The notes: a model not told the origin generated them from the sequence alone. A DNA stretch of 7,600 nucleotides from Endomicrobium sp. (GCA_031277075.1 JAISLV010000211.1:1-7600); one strand, 5' to 3'. Counted from the stretch's first letter, positions 1 through 7,515 are shown. A program made the numbers and translations.

Positions 1-347
1 GGATAGATACGGCATATAAAGGAAAGCAGAATGAGAGGCTGCTTAAACTAAACAAAATGATATCTGGGATAGTAACATTATATACCGATATATCAAGGGG
101 TTTTATTGCGAAAGGTCAATCTTATTCGTTAGGATTGCTTGAAAAGATAGTGGATAAAGAAACTTACGGGCGGGTTGCGGCGCAAATATTTGAAAACGCA
201 TACATGAACGCAAGGCGCAAATATTCTGCTGCTGTGCTTGAGAGATTTTTGAATGCAGAGCAAAAAAAAGAATATTATGCTTTCCTTAACACAAAGGCTG
301 ATTTAAATAAAGGACTTCTACATATTATAAAGGAAAAACTGCCTTAG
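1..347 (+). pseudogene. Upstream piece of an interrupted gene of unknown function, 5' end outside the window
   Basis: The frame is open from the left edge (first whole codon at position 3) to a TAG at 345-347, so the true start lies upstream. The ATG at 57-59 has no ribosome binding site and coding-like sequence precedes it, so it is probably internal. The peptide is Lys/Glu-rich and looks alpha-helical (for example LGLLEKIVDKETYGRVAAQI), with no signal peptide, membrane segment or recognisable catalytic motif. The key oddity is that the same frame continues directly after the TAG for another 249 codons. The piece therefore reads as the first visible part of a longer gene cut by a nonsense codon, by real decay or a base-calling error. 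I do not recognise the family; a helical-repeat protein is possible but unproven. Confidence 0.6.
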
Positions 348-1097
348 GAAATTGGGGCGTATGCCTTTTTTGTACGCGGAAAATATGCCTCTCTTTATTC
401 AATTATCAAATCAAAAGATATAGACCCGAGATTTAGGCTTTACGCTTTGAAAGTTTTGTCAAGACGCGGGCAAACAGAAGCGGATATAATGTTTGATAAA
501 GATAATAGCGATTTTGTTACAAAAGCAATGTTTAAAATGCTATCTTCCGCTTTAAATAAGGAAGCATTTAAAGCCGAGTCGGAGCGTCTAAAAGAAGCAA
601 AAGAGAAATACGAAATAAAGACTTTATTTGCCGAAGAAGAACTTAAAGAAATGGCGGAAATAGCGGATAAAATAATTTCCGACAAAGGATTTATCAATGT
701 TAAAAACCCGTATTCAAGTTCAATAGCCGCAGAAATACTTATGACGGCTTTAATAGTTAAAGCGGCGTATTATTCAACCAAAGAAGACAAATTTGACATA
801 ATAGCGGCGTTGAGGGAATTGCCTTTTGTTTTAAGTTTCAGCTCTAACAACTCTGATAAAGGCGTTGAATTAACCGACGGAGAGGGAAGTAATATGATTT
901 TATTGCAAGATGCAGGAGTAGAACTTACTTATGCCGCAATGAAAAAATATATACAAGCTATAGAATATTCAATATCGCAGGCGACAAAGACCGCTTCCAT
1001 AGCATATAAAATAATGGACGCGTTAAAAAACGACGAAGTTATAAAAAATGCCGCCAGAGACTGCGAAATCAGCTCGGACGCTGACGGCAAACAATAG
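348..1097 (+). pseudogene. Downstream piece of the same interrupted gene, unknown function
   Basis: This piece is in the same frame as the upstream one, directly after the TAG at 345-347, and runs 249 codons to a TAG at 1095-1097. The first 33 codons (348-446) have no start codon with a ribosome binding site, yet translate into convincing protein (EIGAYAFFVRGKYASLYSII), which argues that the two pieces were once one gene. If translated independently, only a TTG at 447 or an ATG near 486 could start it, both without a visible Shine-Dalgarno. The product is helical: a charged Lys/Glu-rich stretch (about 570-680), an Ala-rich segment (about 720-790) and a further helical region near the end. No family is recognised. 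Beyond 1097 the coding character moves to another frame, so the C-terminus is probably also displaced. Confidence 0.6.
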
Positions 1098-1195
1098 AAA
1101 ATCTGTTGGCATTGTTCAAATCGCGCGATAATAGCGTTATTGTATTGACGGATGCCACAACGAGAAACAATGAAAATCAAAAAGGGTGTCTCTAA
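1091..1195 (+). pseudogene. Possible displaced C-terminal tail of the interrupted gene
   Basis: Just where the preceding frame ends (GGC AAA CAA TAG), the frame starting at 1091 stays open to a TAA at 1193-1195 and gives a protein-like tail (TIENLLALFKSRDNSVIVLT and onward, ending in NNENQKGCL). It has no start codon of its own next to a ribosome binding site, and an in-frame TGA lies just upstream at 1082-1084. Restoring one A in the AAA run at 1089-1091 would join it to the preceding frame as ...DADGKTIENLL.... By contrast, reading through the TAG at 1095 gives only 16 residues of Cys/Trp-rich sequence before a TGA. I infer a one-base deletion, or a homopolymer sequencing error, at the end of the gene. 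Short length keeps confidence modest. Confidence 0.4.
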
Positions 1196-1375
1196 AAACT
1201 ATAATGCTCGTACTTGTCGCAAATTTTGCGGCAGTTCAAAAAAGAAAATACAAGCCGCGTCCCAAGAGCAAGGACGGACAAACTTTCTGATGCAGCAATC
1301 CGCAGAGACAATGTCACAAGGCGCAAGGCAAAGACGGGCGTTAGGGTTTTTATAGACGCCCATTGCCGTTTGCTC
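1170..1375 (+). pseudogene. Possible remnant of a short secreted-protein gene broken by two frameshifts
   Basis: An ATG at 1170 begins MKIKK. Dropping one G from the GGG at 1184-1186 carries the reading into VSLKTIMLVLVANFAAVQKR, which together resembles a signal peptide (Lys-rich start, hydrophobic core, Ala-containing end). That frame stops at TGA 1288-1290, but one base change in the TTT at 1284-1286 would continue it as SDAAIRRDNVTRRKAKTGVR toward 1375 and into the end of the convergent ankyrin gene. The ATG overlaps the preceding tail by 26 bases, as operon neighbours often do. No Shine-Dalgarno better than GAGA is visible and no family is recognised. The reconstruction needs two edits, so it is an inference; otherwise this is a 278-bp spacer with no intact gene. 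Confidence 0.25.
1336..1361 (-). terminator. Weak hairpin 3' of the ankyrin gene
   Basis: GGGCGT at 1336-1341 and ACGCCC at 1356-1361 are perfect complements with a 14-base loop. The structure lies about 15 bases beyond the stop codon of the leftward ankyrin gene, a sensible terminator position. On that strand the stem is followed by GTCTTTGCC rather than a strong U-tract, so intrinsic termination would be weak. It may equally be chance. Confidence 0.25.
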
Positions 1376-3046
1376 TCATTTCTTTCCCATTTTTCCCGTT
1401 AGAAATTTTGCGGCTTGAAGGTTGTTGTTTTCTTTGGCGGTATCTAAAGCGGTTTTGCCTTTGCCGTTTTTGGCGTTGATATTAATTTCTTCTTCAAGCA
1501 GTATGGCTATTAACGCAGGACTTCTGTAATCGTATTGATTGTGCATAGCCGCGTAATGCAAAGCGGTATTGCCGCCGTTGTCGGTAAGGTCAACATATGC
1601 CCCGGCTTTGATAAGCAGGCTTAAAATTTCCGCCTTTCTGTAAGAATTAAACGCGGCGTACATTAAAGGCGTTCTTCCGTCAAAATCTTGGTCGTTAGGG
1701 TCGGAATAAGCGTCAAGAAGCATTCTAACCACAAGCGGCTCGGGATTATTTTTTGCGGCTATCATCAGCGCGGTTCTTCCGTCGTCGTCTTTGTCAAAGA
1801 CGTCCGCTTTTGCGGCGATTAAAGCCTTTATTTTTTCAGGGTTATATCCGTTTGCGCAGGCTATCATCAAAGGCGTTTGCCCCGCGTCGTTTTTGGCGTT
1901 GACGTTTGCGCCAAGCGCAATAAGCGTTTTTATGGGTTCTGCGTTTGAATGCTTTGAAGCTACCATTAAAACGGTGTTTCCCTCAGCGTCTTTTTCTTCA
2001 ATATCGGCTCCTTCGTCTACAAGAGCTTTTACTTTCGCGGGATTAAAAGACACTGTCACGGCTTTTATCAGTTCCGTAGTTTTGGCGGCGTCGGAATTTG
2101 AAGAAGAAGACGAGGAAAATCTGGTGTTTGCTTTTAGTAAAAGTTTTACGGCTGCGCTGTCGCCCGCTTTGCTTTTATCCTGCGAGGCAAGAGCTATTTT
2201 CAGCGCGGTTTCGCCTTTTTTATTTTTCTTTGAAACATCGGCTCCCGCGTCGAGCAAAATTTTTATGAATTCGCCGTTTTCGTCGGGCTTTAAAGAAGCA
2301 AACATCAAAGCAGTCATTCCTTTTTTGTCTGAAGCGTTCACGTCTGCTCCAGCTTCAATCAGCAGCTTTAAAACGCGGACGTCCGTATTTCCGTTTAAAT
2401 ATACGGCATACATTAAAACGCTCCGCCCTTCCTCGTCAGTTTCCGACGGGTCTTCGCCCGCTTTCAATAATTCTTTGACTTTTTCTGCGGAAGTAGAGTA
2501 TGTCATAAGAGCGGGCAAGGCTCTTTTGGAAGTTTGGCTATATTCCAAATCTTCGTCTTGCTCGCTACTACTTTCCTGTATGCGCTCTTTTGCTTTGCCA
2601 TTTGAACGGGCGGCTTTTTTTGAATTTGAATCTGGAACGCTTACGATTTTTACTTTTTTCGTTTTAGGGGTAGAGCTTTTCGCGGCGCTTTTAACTTCAA
2701 CGCTTGCGGCTTCTTGTTCGTAGTCTGAGTATTTGCCGTAATCGTCTTCGGAGTTTTCAGCGTTAGATTTTGGTTTTAAGGGCGCGGGCAAGTTTTCTTC
2801 TTCATCGCCTTTATATTCTTCGGTTTTATATCCGCGTTTTCCGGGATCGGGCGATGGGGAAACGGCGTCAATCGGCTCTTCATATTCAAATTCTGCGGTT
2901 TGTTCGCTCTCTTCTTCTTCGTATTGCTGCATTACCGACATTTTTTTTACGGGTTCTTTTTTGGAACGGACGGGACGCTTGGCAGAGAAAACGGATGCGG
3001 ACGAAAAAAATAAGACGGCTAAAACCACAATAGAAATTTTTTTCAT
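1376..3046 (-). CDS. Exported ankyrin-repeat protein with a charged low-complexity N-terminal spacer
   Basis: This 556-residue protein starts at an ATG (3046-3044) preceded five bases away by AAAGGG and ends with TGA at 1378-1376. Residues 1-22 form a signal peptide: MKK, a hydrophobic core, then VFSA before KR, a typical signal peptidase I site, with no lipobox Cys. Residues 23-175 are low-complexity and strongly charged (Glu/Asp runs, Lys/Ser/Pro stretches), probably disordered. From about 178 to 551 there are roughly eleven ankyrin repeats, with TALMxAA-type helices and AGADVN/GANVN loops. A Ser-rich linker (311-319) splits them into four repeats before and seven after; the fourth has lost its consensus loop. 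The final repeat is truncated, ending in GKMGKK. Ankyrin stacks bind proteins; export suggests a periplasmic, surface or secreted role, but the partner is unknown. It is divergent from the large activase gene, with no evidence of shared function. Confidence 0.93.
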   Translation of the reverse strand: MKKISIVVLAVLFFSSASVFSAKRPVRSKKEPVKKMSVMQQYEEEESEQTAEFEYEEPIDAVSPSPDPGKRGYKTEEYKGDEEENLPAPLKPKSNAENSEDDYGKYSDYEQEAASVEVKSAAKSSTPKTKKVKIVSVPDSNSKKAARSNGKAKERIQESSSEQDEDLEYSQTSKRALPALMTYSTSAEKVKELLKAGEDPSETDEEGRSVLMYAVYLNGNTDVRVLKLLIEAGADVNASDKKGMTALMFASLKPDENGEFIKILLDAGADVSKKNKKGETALKIALASQDKSKAGDSAAVKLLLKANTRFSSSSSSNSDAAKTTELIKAVTVSFNPAKVKALVDEGADIEEKDAEGNTVLMVASKHSNAEPIKTLIALGANVNAKNDAGQTPLMIACANGYNPEKIKALIAAKADVFDKDDDGRTALMIAAKNNPEPLVVRMLLDAYSDPNDQDFDGRTPLMYAAFNSYRKAEILSLLIKAGAYVDLTDNGGNTALHYAAMHNQYDYRSPALIAILLEEEININAKNGKGKTALDTAKENNNLQAAKFLTGKMGKK

Positions 3047-3051
3047 AAAAT

Positions 3052-3057
3052 CCCTTT
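3052..3057 (-). promoter_or_regulatory. Ribosome binding site of the ankyrin gene
   Basis: On the minus strand AAAGGG lies five bases before the ATG at 3046. It fixes the start that gives the complete signal peptide. Confidence 0.7.
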
Positions 3058-3082
3058 AAAACGCGGAAATGAGATAGTAAAA

Positions 3083-3111
3083 ATTATAGTATAAACAAAA
3101 AAAATTTTAAA
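3083..3111 (-). promoter_or_regulatory. Sigma-70-type promoter of the ankyrin gene
   Basis: On the minus strand a perfect -10 TATAAT (3088-3083) sits 17 bases from TTTAAA (3111-3106), a 4-of-6 match to TTGACA. A start near 3076 would leave a leader of about 30 bases that contains the AAAGGG ribosome binding site. The region is very AT-rich, so chance matches are possible. Confidence 0.5.
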
Positions 3112-3128
3112 GTATTTTGTATAATACT
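3111..3128. promoter_or_regulatory. 18-bp inverted repeat over the rightward -10, possible operator
   Basis: AGTATT (3111-3116), a six-base spacer TTGTAT and AATACT (3123-3128) form a perfect dyad. It covers the -10 of the large activase gene and touches the outer edge of the -35 of the ankyrin gene, so a bound dimeric regulator could block the rightward promoter and perhaps affect both. No known regulator's consensus is recognised. AT-rich sequence makes chance dyads common. Confidence 0.35.
3120..3125 (+). promoter_or_regulatory. -10 element of the activase gene, implying a leaderless transcript
   Basis: A perfect TATAAT ends seven bases before the ATG at 3133, which puts the expected transcription start at or within a base or two of the A of ATG. 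The bases between (ACTGGCT) hold no Shine-Dalgarno. At a 17-bp spacing the -35 position is only AAAAAA. A promoter further upstream, for example around the TATAGT at 3085-3090, is the alternative, but it still leaves no ribosome binding site. Confidence 0.45.
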
Positions 3129-3132
3129 GGCT

Positions 3133-6100
3133 ATGAATAATAAAAACAAAAAAGTTTTAAAAGCAGGGCTAGACATAGGCTCTACCACTGTCAAATTGTC
3201 AATATTAGACGCCCAAAATAAACCTCTATACTGCAATTATAAAAGGCATCAGCTAGACCTTTTAAACACAATAATAAGCCTTATTGACGACACCCCCGAA
3301 AACTTGAAAAATTATCCTCTTACAATATGCGCTACGGGGTCAGGCGCGATAGCGTTGTCTCAAAAGGCTGAAATTCCTTTTGAGCAGGAAGTTATAGCCT
3401 GCACTAAAGCTATAAAAACTTTTTTGCCTAAAACCGACGTCGCAATAGAGCTTGGCGGCGAAGACGCAAAAATAACCTTTTTTGACGTTTCTTCTATAGA
3501 CCAAAGAATGAACGAAACCTGCGCCGGCGGCACGGGCGCTTTTATAGACCAGATGGCGCAGGTTTTAAAAACCGACGCGCAAGGCGTCAACGAACTTTCA
3601 AAAAAATATAAAACGATTTATCCTATAGCCGCGCGCTGCGGCGTTTTTGCTAAAACCGACATAATGCCTCTGCTAAACGAAGGAGCGGCGAAAGAAGATA
3701 TTGCGGCAAGCGTTCTTCAAGCTGTGGTAAATCAAACTATAGGCGGTCTTGCAAGAGGCAGAACAATAAAAGGAAACGCCGCTTTTTTGGGCGGACCTTT
3801 ATTTTTTCTTTCGGAACTCCGCTCATTGTTTGTAAAAACCCTAAAACTCAAAGAAGAAAATATATTTTTCCCGGAAAACGCTCACTTTTTTGTGTCTTTT
3901 GGCGCCGCGCTTTTAAGCGCGCAAGAAAACGAAATTGAAAACGAAGCCGCCTCTGCCGGCAATATCTCTAAAGATAAAATCTTGTCGAACAAAATCTTTG
4001 CAAACAATGCGGCTGGGCAAAAAGTTTCAGCCGATACAATTTCTTTAACCGAGTTGCGCGGACGTTTTGAAAAATTAAAAGGCGCGTCTTTGCATTCGTC
4101 TTCCGAAGGGCTTGCGCCTTTGTTTAACAGCGAAGAAGACCTTGCGTCGTTTTTAGAAAGACACAAACAAACTGCGGCAAAAAGAGCGGAACTTAACAAA
4201 ATTTCAGGCGATTTATTTTTGGGCGTAGACGCAGGCTCAACCACTACAAAAGCCGTTCTTTTGACAAAAGACAATGAAATTGTCTATTCGCATTACGGTT
4301 CAAACAACGGAAATCCGCTGCAGTCGGTAGTTGACGTTTTAAAAGATATTTACGAAAAACTGCCTCAAAGCTGCCATATAGCCTATTCTTGCGTTACAGG
4401 ATACGGCGAAGCCTTGATAAAAGCCGCTTTAGGGTTTGATTACGGCGAAGTTGAAACCATAGCTCACTATAAAGCCGCGCGCTACTTTAATCCGAACGTC
4501 ACTTTTATTTTGGATATAGGCGGGCAGGATATGAAGTGCATTTACGTAAAAAACGGGCTTATAGACAAAATAATTTTAAACGAAGCGTGTTCTTCGGGCT
4601 GCGGTTCGTTTATACAAAATTTTGCGCAGAGCTTAAATTACAGCGTTCAGGATTTCGCCCGTTTGGCTTTGTTTTCAAAAAATCCCGTAGATTTAGGGTC
4701 GCGCTGCACTGTGTTTATGAACTCTAAAATTAAACAAGCTCAAAAAGAAGGCGCAAATGCCGCCGATATTTCCGCAGGGCTTGACTATTCGGTGATAAAA
4801 AACGCTTTATACAAAGTAATTAAAATTTCAAATCCGCGCGAACTTGGACAAAACGTCGTAGTTCAAGGGGGAACGTTTTTTAACGACGGAGTTTTGCGGG
4901 CGGCAGAAATTCTGCTTGACGTGCGCGTTACAAGACCTGACGTCGCGGGGCTTATGGGCGCCTTCGGCGCGGCAATTATAGCTTTGCAAAACAAGCAAAC
5001 TTCGTCTTCGCTTATCGGCAGGGAAGCGTTGTCAAAATTTGTATGCAAAACAAGAAGCACGCGCTGCAAAGGCTGCGAAAACAAATGTCTTTTAAATATC
5101 GGCGTCTTCCCGGACGGAAAAACTTTTATTTCAGGCAACAGGTGCGAAAACGTTTTACAAAATAAAAAAGTTCAAAGTTTTGCTTTCAATATGTTTGATT
5201 ACAAATACAAAAGGCTCTTTGACTATTATAAACGCCTTGACTTAGATAAAGCGCCAAGGGGGCAAATAGGCATACCGCGCGTTTTAAATATGTATGAAAA
5301 TTACCCCTTTTGGCACGAATTTTTTACGCGGCTGGGCTTTAGCGTTGTTTTATCAGACCCGTCTTCAAACGCGCTTTTTAACGAGGGGCTTGAAAGCATT
5401 CCTTCGCAGACGGTGTGTTTCCCTGCAAAAATGGTTCACGGACATATAGAAAACTTAGTTAAAAAGGGAGTTAAAACTATTTTTTATCCGTGCATACCTT
5501 TTGAAGTTAAAGAATTTAAAGACGCGGCAAACCATTACAATTGTCCAGTCGTCGGCAGCTACCCTGAAGTGGTGCGTTTAAATATGAACGTTTTAGAAGA
5601 AAAAGGCATAAAGTTTTTGCAGCCTTTTTTGCCTTTTGACAATATAAAGCGTTTAATTTACAGACTTTACAGCGAGCTTAAAGATTTTAACGTCACAAAA
5701 AAAGAGCTTGTGATAGCCGTTTTGCGCGCAAGGGCTTCTCTTAATCTTTTCAAAAAAGACATAAGACGGCAAGGCGCAAAACTTATAAAAGAAATTAAAG
5801 AAACCGGCAAGCCCGCCGTAATTTTAGCGGGCAGACCTTACCACATAGACCCCGCCGTAAATCACGGCGTGGCAGACCTTATAGCGTCGCAGGGAATGGC
5901 GGTTTTAAGCGAAGATTCCGTAGCGCATTTGTCGGGGATTTTGCCGAAAATTAATTTTGTAGACCAATGGATGTATCATTCGCGCCTTTACCGCGCGGCA
6001 AATTTAGCTACAAAAATAGACAGCCTTGAGCTTATACAGCTGAACTCTTTCGGCTGCGGGCTAGACGCGATCACTACGGAACAAGTTGAAGAAATTCTTT

Positions 6101-7470
6101 CAAAGTCGGGCAAGATTTATACGGTTTTAAAAATAGACGAAGGCTCAAATTTGGGCGCGGTAAAAATAAGAATACGCTCTCTTCTTGCGGCTATAAAAGA
6201 GCGCAAAGGCTTAAAATTTAGCGACGATGTTTTCGGCGGCACAAAATTTTCAGAGTTCACAAAGGATATGAAAAAGTCTTATACGATTTTATGTCCGCAG
6301 ATGTCGCCTATACATTTTCGTTTAGCGGGCGCTATAATGAGAAACCGCGCGGTAAAACTTGAAGTTTTGCCTAAAGTGAGCAAAGCCGATATTGAAGAAG
6401 GCTTGAGATACGTAAATAACGACGCGTGCTATCCGACTATTGTAGTAGTGGGGCAGCTAATCAACGCGCTAAAATCCGGGAAATACGACGTAAATAAAAC
6501 GGCGCTGCTAATTTCTCAAACGGGCGGAGGCTGCAGAGCCACAAATTACGCGGCTTTTTTAAGAAAAGCGGCGCAAAAAGCGGGCTTTGAAAACGTTCCC
6601 GTAATATCTTTAAGCGCGACAAACGCTTCTCTTAACAAATCTTTAGGCGTAACTTTCGGCATGCTCAAAGACGCTCTGCTTGTTTTATTATACGGAGACC
6701 TTCTTATGCGTCTTTCAAACCATATCCGCCCTTACGAAATTCACGCGGGACAAACTGCGGCTTTAGTTGAAGAATGGACGATGAAACTTTCAAATCGTAT
6801 AAGAAAAATATATTTTTTTGAATTTATTTCAACGGTAAAAAAAATAGTAAAAGATTTTGACGACATTCCGATAAAAAAAGTCAAAAGGGCAAGAGTCGGC
6901 GTAGTCGGGGAAATTTTGGTAAAGTTCCACCCCGACGCAAACAACAATTTGGTTTCAGTTTTAGAAAAAGAAGGAGCTGAAGCCGTAGTCCCCGATATGA
7001 CGGATTTTCTTTTATACTGCATGCTAGACGACGTCTATAAACACAAATATCTTGCGGGCAGTTTTAAAAATAAAATTATGTCGTGGGCTGCCATAAAATA
7101 CGTTGAGTATCTGCGCTCTTTTATAAGAAAAGCGTTGAGAAAAAGCAAAAATTTCAGCTCTTACCGCACTACAAAAGAGCTTGCCGATAAAACAAGCGAA
7201 ATTATTTCCGTATGCAATCAAACGGGCGAAGGCTGGCTTTTAACCGCAGAAATGCTGGAGCTTATAGAAGAAGGGATAAACAATATTGTCTGCGTTCAGC
7301 CTTTCGGATGTCTGCCAAACCATATAACAGGAAAAGGCGTAATGAAAGAATTGAAAAAACGTTTCCCCGAAGTAAATATTGCCGCCGTAGACTATGACCC
7401 CGGCGCAAGCGAAGTGAACCAAATTAACCGCATAAAACTGATGATGTCCGTTGCCCGCCAAAACGCGTAA
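3133..7470 (+). CDS. Fused 2-hydroxyacyl-CoA dehydratase activator/reductase-like protein (two BadF/BadG ATPase domains + DUF2229 + HgdB-like)
   Basis: This 1445-residue cytoplasmic protein has no signal peptide or membrane segment. ATPase domain 1 (about 8-270) has GLDIGSTTVK at 12-21, ATGSG at 67-71, ELGGEDAK at 106-113, NETCAGGTG with Cys130, and RCGVF with Cys169. Domain 2 (about 362-625) has GVDAGSTTTK at 364-373, TGYGE at 422-426, DIGGQD at 461-466, Cys486 and Cys525. Each Cys pair is 39 apart, as I recall for the cluster-binding Cys127/Cys166 of HgdC. A Cys-rich segment follows (Cys638, 645, 648, 652, 671), then a DUF2229-type part (about 711-925) with TVCFPAK (Cys762), Cys787, Cys804 and GRPYH at 900-904. 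The C-terminal part has FGCG (Cys975), KIDE...NLGA, CPQMSP (Cys1054), DACYP (Cys1099), GGGCRATNY (Cys1134), Cys1387, Cys1393 and DYDPGASEVNQ at 1420-1430. The family couples ATP hydrolysis to low-potential electron transfer; the acceptor substrate is unknown. Length matches the known full fusion. Translation is probably leaderless. Confidence 0.95.
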   Translation: MNNKNKKVLKAGLDIGSTTVKLSILDAQNKPLYCNYKRHQLDLLNTIISLIDDTPENLKNYPLTICATGSGAIALSQKAEIPFEQEVIACTKAIKTFLPKTDVAIELGGEDAKITFFDVSSIDQRMNETCAGGTGAFIDQMAQVLKTDAQGVNELSKKYKTIYPIAARCGVFAKTDIMPLLNEGAAKEDIAASVLQAVVNQTIGGLARGRTIKGNAAFLGGPLFFLSELRSLFVKTLKLKEENIFFPENAHFFVSFGAALLSAQENEIENEAASAGNISKDKILSNKIFANNAAGQKVSADTISLTELRGRFEKLKGASLHSSSEGLAPLFNSEEDLASFLERHKQTAAKRAELNKISGDLFLGVDAGSTTTKAVLLTKDNEIVYSHYGSNNGNPLQSVVDVLKDIYEKLPQSCHIAYSCVTGYGEALIKAALGFDYGEVETIAHYKAARYFNPNVTFILDIGGQDMKCIYVKNGLIDKIILNEACSSGCGSFIQNFAQSLNYSVQDFARLALFSKNPVDLGSRCTVFMNSKIKQAQKEGANAADISAGLDYSVIKNALYKVIKISNPRELGQNVVVQGGTFFNDGVLRAAEILLDVRVTRPDVAGLMGAFGAAIIALQNKQTSSSLIGREALSKFVCKTRSTRCKGCENKCLLNIGVFPDGKTFISGNRCENVLQNKKVQSFAFNMFDYKYKRLFDYYKRLDLDKAPRGQIGIPRVLNMYENYPFWHEFFTRLGFSVVLSDPSSNALFNEGLESIPSQTVCFPAKMVHGHIENLVKKGVKTIFYPCIPFEVKEFKDAANHYNCPVVGSYPEVVRLNMNVLEEKGIKFLQPFLPFDNIKRLIYRLYSELKDFNVTKKELVIAVLRARASLNLFKKDIRRQGAKLIKEIKETGKPAVILAGRPYHIDPAVNHGVADLIASQGMAVLSEDSVAHLSGILPKINFVDQWMYHSRLYRAANLATKIDSLELIQLNSFGCGLDAITTEQVEEILSKSGKIYTVLKIDEGSNLGAVKIRIRSLLAAIKERKGLKFSDDVFGGTKFSEFTKDMKKSYTILCPQMSPIHFRLAGAIMRNRAVKLEVLPKVSKADIEEGLRYVNNDACYPTIVVVGQLINALKSGKYDVNKTALLISQTGGGCRATNYAAFLRKAAQKAGFENVPVISLSATNASLNKSLGVTFGMLKDALLVLLYGDLLMRLSNHIRPYEIHAGQTAALVEEWTMKLSNRIRKIYFFEFISTVKKIVKDFDDIPIKKVKRARVGVVGEILVKFHPDANNNLVSVLEKEGAEAVVPDMTDFLLYCMLDDVYKHKYLAGSFKNKIMSWAAIKYVEYLRSFIRKALRKSKNFSSYRTTKELADKTSEIISVCNQTGEGWLLTAEMLELIEEGINNIVCVQPFGCLPNHITGKGVMKELKKRFPEVNIAAVDYDPGASEVNQINRIKLMMSVARQNA

Positions 7471-7515
7471 TGGCGCCGATTTGACAATACGGACGAACGA
7501 TAATTATTTCAAAGC

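Noticed and set aside
1086..1097. Programmed -1 frameshifting at GGC AAA CAA TAG
   Set aside because: No X XXY YYZ slippery heptamer, and neighbouring lesions make mutation or base-call error the simpler reading.
1218..1230. 13-bp palindrome CGCAAA-T-TTTGCG
   Set aside because: A one-base loop cannot form a hairpin, no promoter adjoins it, and it falls in the decayed stretch; probably chance.
1221..1414. 12-bp direct repeat AAATTTTGCGGC at 1221-1232 and 1403-1414
   Set aside because: Short, only two copies, one inside the ankyrin coding region; no flanking element supports an attachment site or insertion.
1791..2723. 310-codon open frame on the + strand antisense to the ankyrin gene
   Set aside because: Its Ser/Phe/Ala-rich, low-complexity translation mirrors the ankyrin codons on the other strand. 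The minus-strand gene has a signal peptide, ribosome binding site and repeat pattern; this frame has none.
3882..4274. 130-codon minus-strand frame inside the activase gene, plus smaller ones at 3360-3590, 4863-5138 and 6741-7022
   Set aside because: All lie antisense within a gene whose + strand frame carries conserved motifs throughout; they have no start signals or recognisable domains.
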